A stretch of 64,000 nucleotides of DNA from Sphaerotilus mobilis (GCF_004216565.1 NZ_SGWV01000008.1:496001-560000); one strand, 5' to 3'. Shown: positions 37,660 through 47,291, numbered from the stretch's first letter. Numbers and translations are program-made. The notes: generated from the sequence alone by a model not told the origin.

Positions 37660-38130
37660 ATGGCCCAGCACCCTGCCCTCCACACGCCCGCGATCCAGCG
37701 CTGCGCGCTGACCCTGCTGCTCGGTGCGGCGATGCTGTCCAGCCCCGCAGCGCGGGCCGACAGCGGCATCGAGCGATCTGCCGACGCCACCGACCTGAAC
37801 GTCAGCCTGCGCCTGCACCTCGGCCCGCTCAGCCGCCGCAGCATCGAGGTCGGCACCCTGCTCCACGCCGAAACCGGCCATGAACGCCTCTATGCCTACG
37901 TCGACCTGCAGGACCGCCTGCCGCTGCCGGTGCGCCGGGTGCTGCGTCAGGTCGACGGCGGCATCACGGTCGAAAGGGGCACTGCCAGCCTGGCCCCCGA
38001 GGCACGCAGCCTGAACCGCAGCAACCTGGGGTCGATGCTGCGCTGGCGCCTGCAAGACGGCACGCAGGTCGCCATCAAATTACGTCAGCGGAAGGCGGGC
38101 TTGCAGTTCACGGTACCGATGCAACTGTGA
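37660..38130 (+). CDS. Small exported protein, unknown function
   Basis: 156 aa from MAQHPALHTPAIQRC at 37660. The Sec signal peptide (CALTLLLGAAMLSSPAARA, cut before DSG) is good. The mature part (about 120 aa) is mixed alpha/beta with LRLHLGPLSRRSIEVGTLL and ERLYAYVDLQDRLPLPV; no family is recognised. It is divergent from ligA and convergent with the giant repeat protein. A GGACAG-ACGA-CTGTCC hairpin (38155-38170) follows it. Confidence 0.6.
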   Translation: MAQHPALHTPAIQRCALTLLLGAAMLSSPAARADSGIERSADATDLNVSLRLHLGPLSRRSIEVGTLLHAETGHERLYAYVDLQDRLPLPVRRVLRQVDGGITVERGTASLAPEARSLNRSNLGSMLRWRLQDGTQVAIKLRQRKAGLQFTVPMQL

Positions 38131-38223
38131 TCGGACCTTCACGGCCAGTACCCAGGACAGACGACTGTCCCGGACACTCGGCCCAACAACCGATGCCTAG
38201 GAAACGGGCCGGTCGCACCGACC

Positions 38224-41200
38224 TCAAGACAGCACCGCCGAGTTGATCGCCAATTGCTTGTCCAGGAAGCCATAGAGATGGTTGACGTCGGTCGAGCCCC
38301 ACGAGGGCGCCATCGCCCCAGGAACGACCGGCGACCATGTCTGCGTCGCCGCCCCGGAGTAGGCCGGCAGTGAAGACAGGCTGACACTGCTGCAGCCGCC
38401 GACACCTTGCAGCGTGATCGTGTCCGAACCGCCACCGAATCCGTCCAGGGCGATCTCGCCGTAGGACTTGCCCGCCTTGATGATCGACAGCAAGCCGTTG
38501 GCAGGGTCGTAGTAGAGATCCGAGACCGCCAGATCAACGTCGGCCCCCAGGCTGCGGACATGGCCGGCCTGGATCACCAGCGTGTCGGCATCTCCGCTGC
38601 TGTCGCGCACCGTCATGCCCCCGTCGCCCAGGAAGTAGACATAGCGATCGCTGCCGGCACCGCCATCGGCCAGCAGGCATTGATAACCGGAATAGAAGGT
38701 GTCCGAGCCCTCTGCGCCGTCAGCGTATGTGTAGGTGTTGTCGCGTCGCTGGTAGTCATTCAGCGAGCTTGGGACGGCTTCGTCGCCGATGCTGCTCCCC
38801 AGCTTGTTGAGCATGTCCAGGGCCACGTCGATGGCACCCAACGCGCAGGACAACTTGCCAGCCTCCGACAGTTGACGGCTGCCGACGCCTGACGCGAGGA
38901 AGACGTCATCCCCGTCCTGCCCCCAGAGGAGATTGCCGGCGCCCAGCGCGAACAACACATCGTTGCCGGAACCGGCGAACACGTTGTTGCCAGCCCCTGC
39001 CACGTAGAGAACGTCCTGGCCGGCGCCCGCCGACACGTTGTTGAACGCGCCCAAGGTGACAGCCTTGTCATGGCCATCTCCCAGGTCGACGTTCTGGGTC
39101 AGCCCTGCGGTGATCGCGATGTCATCACCGGCATTGCCCTGAACTTGGTTGGCCAGACCCGCGCCCAGGATCAAGTCCTTGCCACCATTTCCGTGAACTT
39201 CGTTGGCCCCACCCAGGAAAACCAGCACGTCGTCACCGTTCTCCGCACCGACGAAGTCACCGTGGAGCACGTTCTTCCACCCCGCAGCAACCACAACATC
39301 GCTGCCTTGTCCGCCATCCATCGCGTTGGTGGCGCCACAGGCGATCAGCCAATCGTCGCCGCGTCCGCCCTTGACGTTGTTTTCCTGACCCAGCACCAGA
39401 ATCGTGTCATTGCCGTCGCCGGTGCTGTCGTCCAGCTTCATATTGACGTTGTTCTTCTGGCCAACGATCAGCATCAGGTCCTTGCCCTCGCCACCATCGG
39501 CACTGTTGATCCTGCCAAGCACCACGGCCACGTCGTCGCCCGATCCCCCTTCAACCTTGTTCGTCGCCCCAACGACAAAAAGGATGTCCTGGCCTTCGTT
39601 GCCCTTGGCAGCGTTTTCCTTGCCCGCAGCCAGGATGAAGTCGTTGCCAGCCCCACCTCGCCACGCATTCGTTTCGCCCACCATCAGGCCTGCATCGTTG
39701 CCATCGCCCATGAACAAGGCGTTGGTCTTGCCCATCACCAAGGACAGGTCGTCCCCATGTCCGGTCATGACACGGTTGTCCTCGCCACCGACAACGGCCA
39801 CATCGCCATCGCCTTGATGAAATTGATAGTGCGTCTTGAGGCTCGGTAGGCGAGATTGATAGTCGATGCCGGCAATCTTGGGCAGGTAGAGACTGGGCAG
39901 GGTGTAACTCATGCCCTTGATCGTCAAGGCCTGCGTGCCACCCACGTAGTCCGACAGATTGACGTTGTCCACCTTGAACTCCGGCAAGGTGAAGTCGGGC
40001 AAGGTCGCGCCGTAGAGGTCGCGCCCTGAAAACAATGTGGTGAAGAGCTTGGAGTAGCCACTGAAGTCGAAACCATTGAGCTGCAGATCGGGCAGTTTGA
40101 TGTCGCCGAACGAGAGTGTCGGCAATGCATATTCGACGCTGCCTGCCGTGCTGCTGGTGCTCAATTGGCCATTGCCCAGTCCCGTACTCACTCCCAGGCC
40201 CCAATCCGGCGGGGTGTCGACCACGCCAGCCGTCTTGGCACCCATCGCTTGCGCTTGAAGGGCGTAGTCAGAGGTAAAACCGCTGGTGCCCTCGGAGAAG
40301 TCCCCATTGGTGATGAAGTTGTCAGCGCTGGTCAGGCGCAGGCTGTCGATGCCGAAATCGTTGCCGTCGGCGCGGGCGGTCAGATCTGTCAGCGCGAGGG
40401 TTTGAGTGCCACTGCTGTTGGCCTTGAAGGCAACGCTGTACTGTGTCCAGCCGCTGGATTGGCTCAAGGTTTGCACTGAACCGATGGGCGCGCCATCCAG
40501 CGACAGTTGAAGCTGTGGCTGTGGGTCGCAACCCGAAGCGGCCCAGAAGCTGAAGGTGTAGTCCGCGCCTGCGACCATTGGAACGCTCTGTTTCCAGAAC
40601 GCATCGCCACCATTTGTCGAGCCATCGACCATCAGGAATTTGTCCTTGTTGCCGGTGGAAGTACTGCCGCTGATGCCGTCGGCACCTTGTTCGTTGAACA
40701 GATTTCCCGCTCCAAACACACCACCGGAAGCAGAGGCGGCGCCACTGGTGGAGGCATTGATCTGGCCATCGGCGTTGGTGGCTGCTGAGGCCACGACCGC
40801 GTTGGCGTTGGCTTGACTGCTGGCCGACACCTTGCCAGTCAGGTCTGTGCCATGAAAGCCGACATCGCCGCTGAGTTTGGGTTGGAAGGACACGCGACCG
40901 CCAAGCAAGGTGCTGCTCGAACCGGAGGCTGACGATGGCAGACCCGTCAAGGATTGGAAGCTCGATGACAACCCACCAAACCAGTCAGACCCGACATTGA
41001 AATCATAGAAGAAGTTCGGCTTCAGTTGATCAACCTTCACCCCTATGTCGGGAATGCTGGGAATGCTGAAGGAAGGAATGGTTATCCCCGGCAGTTGCAG
41101 CTGCGGGCTGCTCAGCATCGGGAAGCTCAGGCTGGGCAAGCCATAGTCACCGAGCTTTCCATAGGCATAGTCCGGTGCCGAACGCAAAGCAGGCGTGGAC

Positions 41201-44200
41201 GGGATCTGGTAACTGTAGGATGGCAAGGTCAGTGTCGGGTACTTCCAATCGGCCGACTGCGCGGTGGAAAACTCAATGTCCGGAAAATAAATCGCCAAAT
41301 CGGCGGACAGCTTGAGCTCGGCCTGCGTCGACACTTCCAGGCCGGTCTTCTCTGACCAATCCTTTCCTTTGCCGTTCCAGCCTTTGACCTTTTCAGACTC
41401 CTTCATCTCCTTGATCAGGTCATCGTCGTTGAAGACGATCTCGTTGTCTGTGGCGACGAAATTCTTCTTGCCGAACACCGCCACCAGATCATGGCCGCTG
41501 CCAGTCAGCACGTAATTGGTCTGGCCAAAGACGGCCACCATGTCGTTGCCGCTGCCGCTGAACACATAGTTGTTTTGTCCGATGACCAGTCCGGTGTCAT
41601 CACCCGCCTCGGTCAACACGATGTTGGTTTTGCCGATGACCAAGGCCACGTCATGGCCCCAGCCGGTGTCGACTAAATTGATCTTCCCGATCACAGCGGC
41701 AAGGTCGTCATCACCACCCGTGTGAACCAGGTTGTACTCGCCGATGCTGATCACGTTGTCGATGCCGTTGGCCGTGCTCACCAGGTTGTACTGCCCGACC
41801 GACAGCACGCTGTCGCGGCCACTGCCTGCAATCACAATGTTGGCGCGTCCACCAGAGATGGCGAAGTTGTTGCCGTCGCCCAGCAACAGAATATTGCCGG
41901 CGTAGAGCCCCAGTGAAATCACGGTGTCGTTGCCGCTGCCGGTCCACACGAGGTTGCCGCCGCCGCCCAAAGCGCCGACGGTGTTGTTGCCGTCGCCCAA
42001 GATCATCACATTCCATTGACTCAGGGCGATCACGCGGTCATCACCTGAACCGCCTTGCACCAGATTGCCAAAACCACCGGCCAACAGCGCGGTGTTATTG
42101 CCGCCGCCCATGATGGCGATGTTGCTGCCGCCCATCGCCAACATGTCGTCGTTGCCATCGGCGGCCATGAAAAGGTTGCCGCTGCCGATGGCCGTCATGC
42201 GGTTGTTGCCCGCATTGGCGAAGAAGACATTGGCCCCGCCGATGGCCTGCATCTCGTCATGGCCCGAGCCGGCGACCGCTATGTTGTTGCCACCGATCGC
42301 AAAGATGCGGTTGCGACCATTGCCGACGACTGCTGCATTGAGGGCGCCCACCATGGACACCTCATCGTCGCCCGAGCCAGTCTGCACAAAGTTATAGCCA
42401 CCGTAGGCCTTGACCTTGTTGTTGCCGTCGCCTGCGATGACGACATTTCCAGCATTGAAGGCTGTATTGAGCGTGAGGCTCAAAACATTCAATGCGGTCT
42501 TGCCAATGGTGTCGCCCGCATCCTTGCCGATCACCACGATGCGATCAAAAGCAAATTCGTCGCTGGAATCACCAAAACTCGTGGTCACCGCCGCCAGCAG
42601 GCCACCCACCTTGATGCGGTCATCACCCGCTCCAGAAATCACCAGATTTCCAATACCCGTGAGATAGCCCACCCCATAGGCGCGTATGGTGTTGCCCTTG
42701 TCACCCGCCATCACGATGTTGGTGCCGCCAAATGCGTTGATTTCAGCTTGGCCCAGGCCGGACAAGATGACGTTCAAGCCACCATAGGCATCCGCTGTGT
42801 AACGTCCATTGCCATTGAGCAGAAAGTTGCCGCCACCATAGGCATGGACGGCATTGTTGCCGTGGCCGGTCAGAACAACATTCATGCCGCCGTAGGCTTC
42901 TACGGTGCTGTCGCCATGTCCCACTTGGACGACATTGAGGGCACCACCGACCTTGACCGACTTCTTGCCGTTGCGTCCGGCATAAATGATGTTGGCTCCA
43001 CCATAAGCCTCCAGCTTGTCATCGCCATCGCCGAGATCAATCTTCTGCCCGCCGACGCCAAGGCTCCAAACGGAGTCGTTGCCACTGCCGGTGCTGACCG
43101 ATGCGCCAGCGGTGCGCACGTCCACTGTGTCGTTGCCATCGCCCGTGTCGACATGAGCGCCGACACCCCGCACCGTCACGCTGTCATTGCCTGCACCTGT
43201 CTGGATATGCGAACCCAAACCATAAAACTCCACCGCATCATGGCCATGGCCTGTGTAAATATAGGCACCACCGGCACGCGCAAGGACTTGCTTGTTACCC
43301 CATGCGTCGTCGTCGTTCAGCCGCGCGTCCAGTCCGTCCAGCGTGATGCTGTCATTGCCATTGCCGCTGGATACTTTGGCCGAGACGCCACTGACATAAA
43401 TGGTGTCGTTGCCATGCCCGGTCTTGACTTCAACACCCGCGCCGCGCGCATCGATGGTGTTGTTGCCACCGGCATCATCAATCTTGGCGGTCCAGACTCC
43501 GAAGACCTTGAGGGTGTCATCGCCGAAACTCGTCTTGACGTCGACATTGCCGGCACTGATGTCCATGTTGCGGGAACCCGATGTCCCCCATGCACATTCG
43601 TAGATGCTGACGTCACCGGCCAAGTGGTTGGTGTTGATGCGCTTGTTGCCATTGCCCAGGGATACCTTGGCACTCAAGCCAGAGTGGATGCGCAGCCAAT
43701 CGTCGCCGTGATCCAGATGAACATCGGTCCATCGGCCACCTTCCCACACATTGATCTCATCGTTGCCGCGGGTCGCCCAAATCTCGTTGGTGCCAGGCGA
43801 AGTGATGTCCATGCGGCTGCTGCCGTCCGAACCCCAGAGGTTGATGTAGTTCCAGCCCAGTCCGTGCGCGTTGATGTCCGCATGCTTGTTGACGCGCACG
43901 TCAATATTGTTTGACCAAGCCGAAGCATCGTAGTACCCGAGGTTGTCCAGACTGTTGTTCCAATGCCCATCGCTGGTCCAGATGGACGTGTTGCCACCAC
44001 GATAGGAGTGGTTGTACACATACAGAGAACCACCGCTCTTGACGATGTCCGCATTCCATCCCGCGTAAAGATGGACCGTGTCGCTGCCATTCTTGACGCT
44101 GCCCCATCCCAGAACAGCCTTGAGATAACCACCGCCACCCAGCGAAACCGTGTTGTTGCCCCCAGCATCTTCGACGATCGCCTGCGACAGTCCGTGCACC

Positions 44201-44784
44201 CCAATCGTGTCGTTGCCATTGCCCACCTGGACATAGCCATACCAGGCCGAAACGTTGATGTCCCGCTGGCTCCACCAAGCAGTTTCGTAGATGTTGACAG
44301 AGCCCGCCAGGTAGTTCGTGGCGATCAGTTTGTCGCCACTCCCCAGGGTGATGTCGGCATTGATTCCCGAATGAATCCGCAGCTCGTCATTGCCCGAATC
44401 GAGGTGGACCCCGGTCCAGCGGCCGCCGACCCAAACGTTGATGACGTCATTGCCGCGGCTCGCCCAGATGTCATTGGTACCAGGACTTGATACATGCATG
44501 ACACTGTTGCCATTCGAGCCCCAGAGGCTGATGTACGTCCAATCGAGACCTTTTGCGTTGATGTAGGCGTCATCTGCTGTGCCAATCACGCTGACGCCCC
44601 AGGCATCGAAGTCAAACCTCAGTCTTCTGACATGCTCAGCCGTGAACAGCTTGACGTTGCTCGACTGGTACCAACTTGCCCCTACGTCAATGGTGCCCCG
44701 ACCGTAATAGTTGATGTCGGTCCAGTCACCAGCAGTCCAATGCAGATACTCGTCGTCACCGTAAAGATAATAGACCCATGCCAT
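38224..44784 (-). CDS. Giant secreted repeat protein, RTX-like beta-roll/beta-helix adhesin
   Basis: 2186 aa, no N-terminal signal peptide. Residues 1-580: GNGNDTI/SGNDEL-type repeats with a duplicated ~110-residue unit (71-180 and 299-410). Residues about 580-1110: 18-residue repeats of the form hxAhGGxNhhhxGxGNDx (h hydrophobic), interrupted at about 705-785. Residues about 1115-1375: Pro/Ser-rich linker. About 1375-1490: a carbohydrate-binding-like jelly roll (YTFSFWAASGCDP, IDSLRLTSADNF). About 1655-1965: a second 18-residue repeat block. The C-terminal ~220 residues end in AINSAVLS, fitting type I secretion. SD GAGGGAG lies 7 bases before the ATG. The gene is less GC-rich than its neighbours. 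Probably surface or matrix protein; calcium binding is likely. Confidence 0.8.
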   Translation of the reverse strand: MAWVYYLYGDDEYLHWTAGDWTDINYYGRGTIDVGASWYQSSNVKLFTAEHVRRLRFDFDAWGVSVIGTADDAYINAKGLDWTYISLWGSNGNSVMHVSSPGTNDIWASRGNDVINVWVGGRWTGVHLDSGNDELRIHSGINADITLGSGDKLIATNYLAGSVNIYETAWWSQRDINVSAWYGYVQVGNGNDTIGVHGLSQAIVEDAGGNNTVSLGGGGYLKAVLGWGSVKNGSDTVHLYAGWNADIVKSGGSLYVYNHSYRGGNTSIWTSDGHWNNSLDNLGYYDASAWSNNIDVRVNKHADINAHGLGWNYINLWGSDGSSRMDITSPGTNEIWATRGNDEINVWEGGRWTDVHLDHGDDWLRIHSGLSAKVSLGNGNKRINTNHLAGDVSIYECAWGTSGSRNMDISAGNVDVKTSFGDDTLKVFGVWTAKIDDAGGNNTIDARGAGVEVKTGHGNDTIYVSGVSAKVSSGNGNDSITLDGLDARLNDDDAWGNKQVLARAGGAYIYTGHGHDAVEFYGLGSHIQTGAGNDSVTVRGVGAHVDTGDGNDTVDVRTAGASVSTGSGNDSVWSLGVGGQKIDLGDGDDKLEAYGGANIIYAGRNGKKSVKVGGALNVVQVGHGDSTVEAYGGMNVVLTGHGNNAVHAYGGGNFLLNGNGRYTADAYGGLNVILSGLGQAEINAFGGTNIVMAGDKGNTIRAYGVGYLTGIGNLVISGAGDDRIKVGGLLAAVTTSFGDSSDEFAFDRIVVIGKDAGDTIGKTALNVLSLTLNTAFNAGNVVIAGDGNNKVKAYGGYNFVQTGSGDDEVSMVGALNAAVVGNGRNRIFAIGGNNIAVAGSGHDEMQAIGGANVFFANAGNNRMTAIGSGNLFMAADGNDDMLAMGGSNIAIMGGGNNTALLAGGFGNLVQGGSGDDRVIALSQWNVMILGDGNNTVGALGGGGNLVWTGSGNDTVISLGLYAGNILLLGDGNNFAISGGRANIVIAGSGRDSVLSVGQYNLVSTANGIDNVISIGEYNLVHTGGDDDLAAVIGKINLVDTGWGHDVALVIGKTNIVLTEAGDDTGLVIGQNNYVFSGSGNDMVAVFGQTNYVLTGSGHDLVAVFGKKNFVATDNEIVFNDDDLIKEMKESEKVKGWNGKGKDWSEKTGLEVSTQAELKLSADLAIYFPDIEFSTAQSADWKYPTLTLPSYSYQIPSTPALRSAPDYAYGKLGDYGLPSLSFPMLSSPQLQLPGITIPSFSIPSIPDIGVKVDQLKPNFFYDFNVGSDWFGGLSSSFQSLTGLPSSASGSSSTLLGGRVSFQPKLSGDVGFHGTDLTGKVSASSQANANAVVASAATNADGQINASTSGAASASGGVFGAGNLFNEQGADGISGSTSTGNKDKFLMVDGSTNGGDAFWKQSVPMVAGADYTFSFWAASGCDPQPQLQLSLDGAPIGSVQTLSQSSGWTQYSVAFKANSSGTQTLALTDLTARADGNDFGIDSLRLTSADNFITNGDFSEGTSGFTSDYALQAQAMGAKTAGVVDTPPDWGLGVSTGLGNGQLSTSSTAGSVEYALPTLSFGDIKLPDLQLNGFDFSGYSKLFTTLFSGRDLYGATLPDFTLPEFKVDNVNLSDYVGGTQALTIKGMSYTLPSLYLPKIAGIDYQSRLPSLKTHYQFHQGDGDVAVVGGEDNRVMTGHGDDLSLVMGKTNALFMGDGNDAGLMVGETNAWRGGAGNDFILAAGKENAAKGNEGQDILFVVGATNKVEGGSGDDVAVVLGRINSADGGEGKDLMLIVGQKNNVNMKLDDSTGDGNDTILVLGQENNVKGGRGDDWLIACGATNAMDGGQGSDVVVAAGWKNVLHGDFVGAENGDDVLVFLGGANEVHGNGGKDLILGAGLANQVQGNAGDDIAITAGLTQNVDLGDGHDKAVTLGAFNNVSAGAGQDVLYVAGAGNNVFAGSGNDVLFALGAGNLLWGQDGDDVFLASGVGSRQLSEAGKLSCALGAIDVALDMLNKLGSSIGDEAVPSSLNDYQRRDNTYTYADGAEGSDTFYSGYQCLLADGGAGSDRYVYFLGDGGMTVRDSSGDADTLVIQAGHVRSLGADVDLAVSDLYYDPANGLLSIIKAGKSYGEIALDGFGGGSDTITLQGVGGCSSVSLSSLPAYSGAATQTWSPVVPGAMAPSWGSTDVNHLYGFLDKQLAINSAVLS

Positions 44785-45357
44785 TTTGTATCTCCCTCAA
44801 TTGGATGGCCGCAACAGGCACCCGCCTCACACCCGTCAGATGGTCAAGTCCGACATGACATTTGGACGGGCGAATCAAACCGCTGCACCCGAAGATCAAC
44901 CATTCGAGCCAGAACCCGCCGAACCTCGAAATGAATCATCACGCCGCTATGTTTCATTTCCATGAATTCAACAGCGACTGGCAGCCACTCAAAATAATGG
45001 TTTTTGATAGCAAGAATAAGTAGGGCGCACCTCGGACGGGCGAAGCAGATCACGGTGGCGTTGTGGGGGGATATCGCGACTGGGCGCACGGCGGGCCTGA
45101 TTGGCTGAAGCCATGGACTCAGGCCGATGCGGGTGACGCATCAGATGCGCTTGTGCGCCAAAGACCCGCCAACCGAGGCGGTATGGCCGTTCAGCGTTTG
45201 AATGAGATCAAACGCAGGGCCGAATCGCGCGACGACTTGACCGCCATGGCACTGCGAGGGCGCGAAAGGTCACGCGTCGTGGTCGATGCGTGTGTCGACT
45301 GGGCACCCAGGAAGCAGGACGCAGGATTCAGAAAAGGGGTTCCCTGAGCGCACAGAT
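44785..45357. other. Long intergenic region upstream of the giant repeat protein
   Basis: No convincing gene: an open frame at 45063-45347 has no SD, no recognisable fold and poor codon character. The part next to the giant gene is AT-rich (44925-45015) and probably holds its promoter. An inverted repeat GAAATGA (44928-44934) and TCATTTC (44954-44960) is a candidate operator. The distal part is GC-rich with small palindromes such as GCATCAGATGC near 45139. Nothing else is seen. Confidence 0.5.
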
Positions 45358-46422
45358 TCAGAGGGCACCGATGCGGCCGGGCACCGCCTGGCGCAACACC
45401 TTCACCGGCCGCTCGCCTGCCGCCCGGGCGCGCAGCTGGCCGCAGCCGCCGTCGACGTCCTGACCGGCCGACTGGCGCAGCTTGGTCAGCACGCCGCGAC
45501 GGTGCAGGTGGCGGGCGATGGCGGCGGCTTCGTCCCAGTCGGGGCGCTCGAAGGGCAGGTCCGGCACGCTGTTGTAGGGAATCATGTTGAGCACGGCGTA
45601 CTTGCCGCGCATCAGCTCGACCAGCGCGTCCAGCTCGTCGGCACCGTCGTTGACGCCGCGCAGCAGCGTCCACTGGACCTGCATCGGGTAGCCGGTGGCG
45701 CGGGCATAGGCCTCGCCGCGGGCCAGCAGTTCGGCCGGTTCGTAGCGGGGTGCGCGCGGCAGCAGACGGGCGCGCAGGTCGGCCTTGGTGGTGTGCAGCG
45801 ACAGCGCCAGCGCCGGCTTGACGGGGCCTTGCGGCAGGCGCTCGAAGACCCGCTCGTCGCCAACGGTGGAGAAAACCAGCTCCTTGTGGCCGATGCCGCC
45901 CACCGTGCCCAGCAGCTCGATCGCGGCCATCACGTTGTCGAGGTTGTGGGCCGGCTCGCCCATGCCCATGAAGACCACCTTGCGGACCCGCCGCAGCCGC
46001 CGCGCGAGAGCAACCTGGGCGACGATCTCGGCGCTGCCGACCTGGCGGATCAGGCCCTCGCGCCCGGTCATGCAGAACACGCAGCCGACCGCGCAGCCCA
46101 CCTGGGTCGACACGCACAGACCGTCACGCTGCAGCAGCACGCTTTCGACCTGCTGGCCGTCGGCCAGATCGACCAGCAGGCGGGCCGAGCCGTCCTCGCC
46201 GGGGTGCTGGGAATGCAGCCGGGCCAGCCCGTCGAGCATCGTGCGCCAGCCGGGCAAGGCCTCGCGCACGGCCTGCGGCAGGAAGTGTTCGGGCTTGCTG
46301 CGTCCGGCGTCCTCGGGCAGCGCGTTGAGCCAGGTGCGCAGCAGGCGGCGCACATGCACGGGCTTGGCGCCGAGGTCGATCAGGGGCTGTTCAAGGTCGG
46401 CGATGAGGGACGTCGGGCGCAT
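45358..46422 (-). CDS. RlmN-like radical SAM RNA methyltransferase (paralogue type)
   Basis: 354 aa. The radical-SAM cluster motif is C110-x3-C114-x2-C117 (GCAVGCVFCMTG). GEPAHNLDN and the second catalytic Cys C327 in DVDGGCGQL match RlmN/Cfr, which methylate adenine C2 or C8 in 23S rRNA (RlmN also tRNA). The N-terminal helical part is divergent from housekeeping RlmN, so this is probably the second RlmN-like copy found in some Burkholderiales. The start at 46422 (MRPTSLIADLEQ) is preferred to a longer frame. A Cfr-like activity cannot be excluded by eye. Confidence 0.8.
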   Translation of the reverse strand: MRPTSLIADLEQPLIDLGAKPVHVRRLLRTWLNALPEDAGRSKPEHFLPQAVREALPGWRTMLDGLARLHSQHPGEDGSARLLVDLADGQQVESVLLQRDGLCVSTQVGCAVGCVFCMTGREGLIRQVGSAEIVAQVALARRLRRVRKVVFMGMGEPAHNLDNVMAAIELLGTVGGIGHKELVFSTVGDERVFERLPQGPVKPALALSLHTTKADLRARLLPRAPRYEPAELLARGEAYARATGYPMQVQWTLLRGVNDGADELDALVELMRGKYAVLNMIPYNSVPDLPFERPDWDEAAAIARHLHRRGVLTKLRQSAGQDVDGGCGQLRARAAGERPVKVLRQAVPGRIGAL

Positions 46423-46460
46423 GGCGGCGAGTGTAGGAAACCCGCGCGCCCGTCCATGCC

Positions 46461-47189
46461 TCACTGGCTGAGCCGCGACGTGTAGCAGCAGCGCTGCGGG
46501 TCGAACCAGGTCTGCGAGAACTCGGCCACCGCGTTGCCGGCGGTCCAGGCGATGCGTTCGATGTGGCCGGCGCTCGCGCCCGCAGCCAGACCGAAGGGCG
46601 GCACCGCCCAGGTCGGCACCGGCGCGGCACCCAGGCGGTCTTCGACACGGGCGATCCAGCGCTGGAAACGCTGCTGGTAGAACAGGTACATCGAGTCGCC
46701 GAGCGCTTCGGCGCTGAGCTCATGGCAGCCGGCCGCGCCGAACCAGATCTCCTCCAGCGCCACCGGCTCGCCACTCAGGCGACGCAGCCGGCGCACCCGC
46801 CACGCCGCATCGCCGGGCGCACCGAAGACCGGCACCTCGGGCGGATGCGGCAGGCGACACACGTCGAGGATCTGCGCGGTCGGCAGGCCCGGCCCGGTGT
46901 GGCGCAGTTCCAGCCGCAGCAGCTCGTACTGGCGACGTCGACGGGACAGCCGCTTCACATAGGTGCCCGAGCCCTGCACCCGTTCGAGCAGTTCCTGCTC
47001 GGCCAGCATCGCCAGTGCCTTGCGCAAGGTGCCCACGGCCACACCGAGCGTGACGGCCAGTTCGGCCTCCGGCGGCAGGCGCTCGCCCTCGTGCCAGTAG
47101 CCGGCGCGGATCTGCCGCGCCAGCAATTCGGCGACCTGGCGGTAGACCGGCAAGGCCTGGGCGTTGGCGGAGCTCCTGATGCTGGGCAT
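46461..47189 (-). CDS. GntR/HutC family transcriptional regulator (UTRA domain)
   Basis: 242 aa. N-terminal winged HTH (VYRQVAELLARQIRAG, LPPEAELAVTLGVAVGTLRKAL, VQGSGTYVK), then a UTRA ligand domain (ARVEDRLGAAPVPTWA, RIAWTAGNAVAEFSQTWFDPQ). Divergent from a flavin monooxygenase gene with a 102-bp shared region, so that gene is the likely target. The next - strand gene is the RlmN-like one, 38 bp on. The effector is unknown; HutC-type proteins often sense amino acid or amino sugar derivatives. Confidence 0.87.
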   Translation of the reverse strand: MPSIRSSANAQALPVYRQVAELLARQIRAGYWHEGERLPPEAELAVTLGVAVGTLRKALAMLAEQELLERVQGSGTYVKRLSRRRRQYELLRLELRHTGPGLPTAQILDVCRLPHPPEVPVFGAPGDAAWRVRRLRRLSGEPVALEEIWFGAAGCHELSAEALGDSMYLFYQQRFQRWIARVEDRLGAAPVPTWAVPPFGLAAGASAGHIERIAWTAGNAVAEFSQTWFDPQRCCYTSRLSQ

Positions 47190-47291
47190 CGGGCCAGTAT
47201 GTCAAAGGCGGGCCTCGGGACTTACCCGCCCGGGGGCGTCGGCCAGGGATCAAGTCCTCTACGATTGATTCATGTCTTCAAGGAGCTGGCG

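Noticed and set aside
41440-43030. Repeats resembling a CRISPR or satellite array
   Set aside because: The period is 54 bp with degenerate DNA but conserved protein pattern; they are coding repeats in a continuous frame.
42055-43914. 619-aa open frame opposite the giant repeat protein
   Set aside because: Repeats on the sense strand create a repeating shadow; sense strand has SD, full-length frame and clear motifs.
45063-45347. 94-aa open frame upstream of the RlmN-like gene
   Set aside because: No SD, no recognisable fold, and codon choice unlike neighbours.
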